From Burkholderiaceae bacterium (GTDB taxonomy: Bacteria; Pseudomonadota; Gammaproteobacteria; Burkholderiales; Burkholderiaceae_C), in contig JANJVG010000168.1 in the NCBI GenBank assembly GCA_024710165.1, positions 1 through 32,605 on the forward strand: a stretch of DNA of 32,605 nucleotides, written 5' to 3'. The notes beneath the pieces are model-generated. The model was not told the DNA's origin. It was given only the letters and a program-made list of their open reading frames with translations, and did no database searches. A program made the translations under genes and the position numbers. Below are positions 32,467-32,605 of the stretch, one piece after another. Each line of letters opens with the position of its first letter. Position 1 is the stretch's first letter.

Positions 32467-32605
32467 ATCGGCATAGGGGGCCTCCATTGTAGGAGGCACC
32501 CCTGCCACACCACCCGGCGTGCGGGTCCGCACCGGGCGGTTCGAGAGTTTGAGGTCAGGACAGGCGTGGCACTCCCAGCCCATCAAAGTACGCAATAGTC
32601 AGCAC
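32467..32605 (-). mobile_element. Group II intron, 3' end (reverse transcriptase tail, domains V and VI), runs off the window
   Basis: On the minus strand: the last 16 codons of an intron-encoded protein (32555-32605), then ACCTCAAACTCTC, then a 34-base domain V-like hairpin (32509-32542). In that hairpin GAACCGCCCGG pairs with CCGGGTGGT, a 2-base bulge CG follows, and TGCG/CGCA caps it. Domain VI follows (GGGGTGCCTCC-TACA-ATGGAGGCCCCC, about 32473-32502), ending in CCCTATGCCGAT at about 32467. Length, bulge and order match group II introns. The catalytic triad region reads GAACC rather than the usual GAGCC, so activity is uncertain. The rest of the intron lies beyond the window. Confidence 0.75.
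32555..32605 (-). CDS. C-terminal tail of a group II intron reverse transcriptase/maturase (partial)
   Basis: The last 16 codons read VLTIAYFDGLGVPRLS then TGA. A 'YFxxLGVPRL' ending is what I recall at the C-terminus of many group II intron proteins, and domain V begins 13 bases after the stop. The fragment is too short for a firm call by itself. The adjoining intron structure carries the assignment. Confidence 0.55.
   Translation of the reverse strand: MLTIAYFDGLGVPRLS

Noticed and set aside
32486-32491. TACAAT on the minus strand as the acetyltransferase promoter
   Set aside because: It lies in the loop of intron domain VI and has no -35 partner at 16-18 bases.

Overview
The window looks like chromosomal DNA from a Burkholderiales bacterium, most likely of the family Comamonadaceae (Acidovorax-like). 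This rests on high GC, tight operons with ATGA/GTGA stop-start overlaps, the zapA-6S RNA neighbourhood, a SWIB-domain protein, a long PutA without the DNA-binding domain, and a dispersed GC/AT-patterned repeat of a kind I associate with this family. No database search was possible.

Region 1 (1-7470, minus strand) is a vitamin B12 operon: btuB, cobB/cbiA, cobU, btuF, btuC, btuD, cobO (cut by the window start). Every junction from cobB to btuD is a 4-base overlap. A cobalamin riboswitch (about 7322-7470) precedes btuB and probably controls the whole run. Together the genes import corrinoids across both membranes and amidate, activate and adenosylate them. Region 2 (7523-9227, plus strand) holds a small coiled-coil gene, zapA, 6S RNA and a TauE/SafE permease.

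Region 3 (9214-15218, minus strand) runs hemN, a DsbD_2/TauE-like membrane protein, an HD-GYP protein and a PAS-GGDEF-EAL protein. The two c-di-GMP genes overlap by GTGA. An FNR-type regulator gene diverges from hemN, with an FNR box between them. Region 4 (16308-16625) is a SWIB-domain gene with a clean terminator.

Region 5 (16700-21761, plus strand) is iron uptake: a TonB-dependent siderophore receptor with a TTG start, then a Fur-box promoter, two possible tiny ORFs, tonB-exbB-exbD, and hemP behind its own Fur box. A 557-base gene-poor stretch follows, with a dispersed repeat and a 19-bp tandem duplication.

Region 6 (22319-32387) holds a Bax-inhibitor-1 family protein, a small lipoprotein, rlmD, a divergent Lrp-family regulator/putA pair, and a large acyl-CoA-synthetase-like/GNAT protein. 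The right edge (32467-32605, minus strand) is the 3' end of a group II intron: the last residues of its reverse transcriptase plus domains V and VI, ending about 80 bases upstream of the GNAT-fusion gene.

The least expected signal is a 52-base repeat family with four copies. One forms the start of btuD, one lies in frame inside cobU, one in frame inside rlmD, and one is intergenic. It therefore supplies protein sequence to three genes in both orientations.
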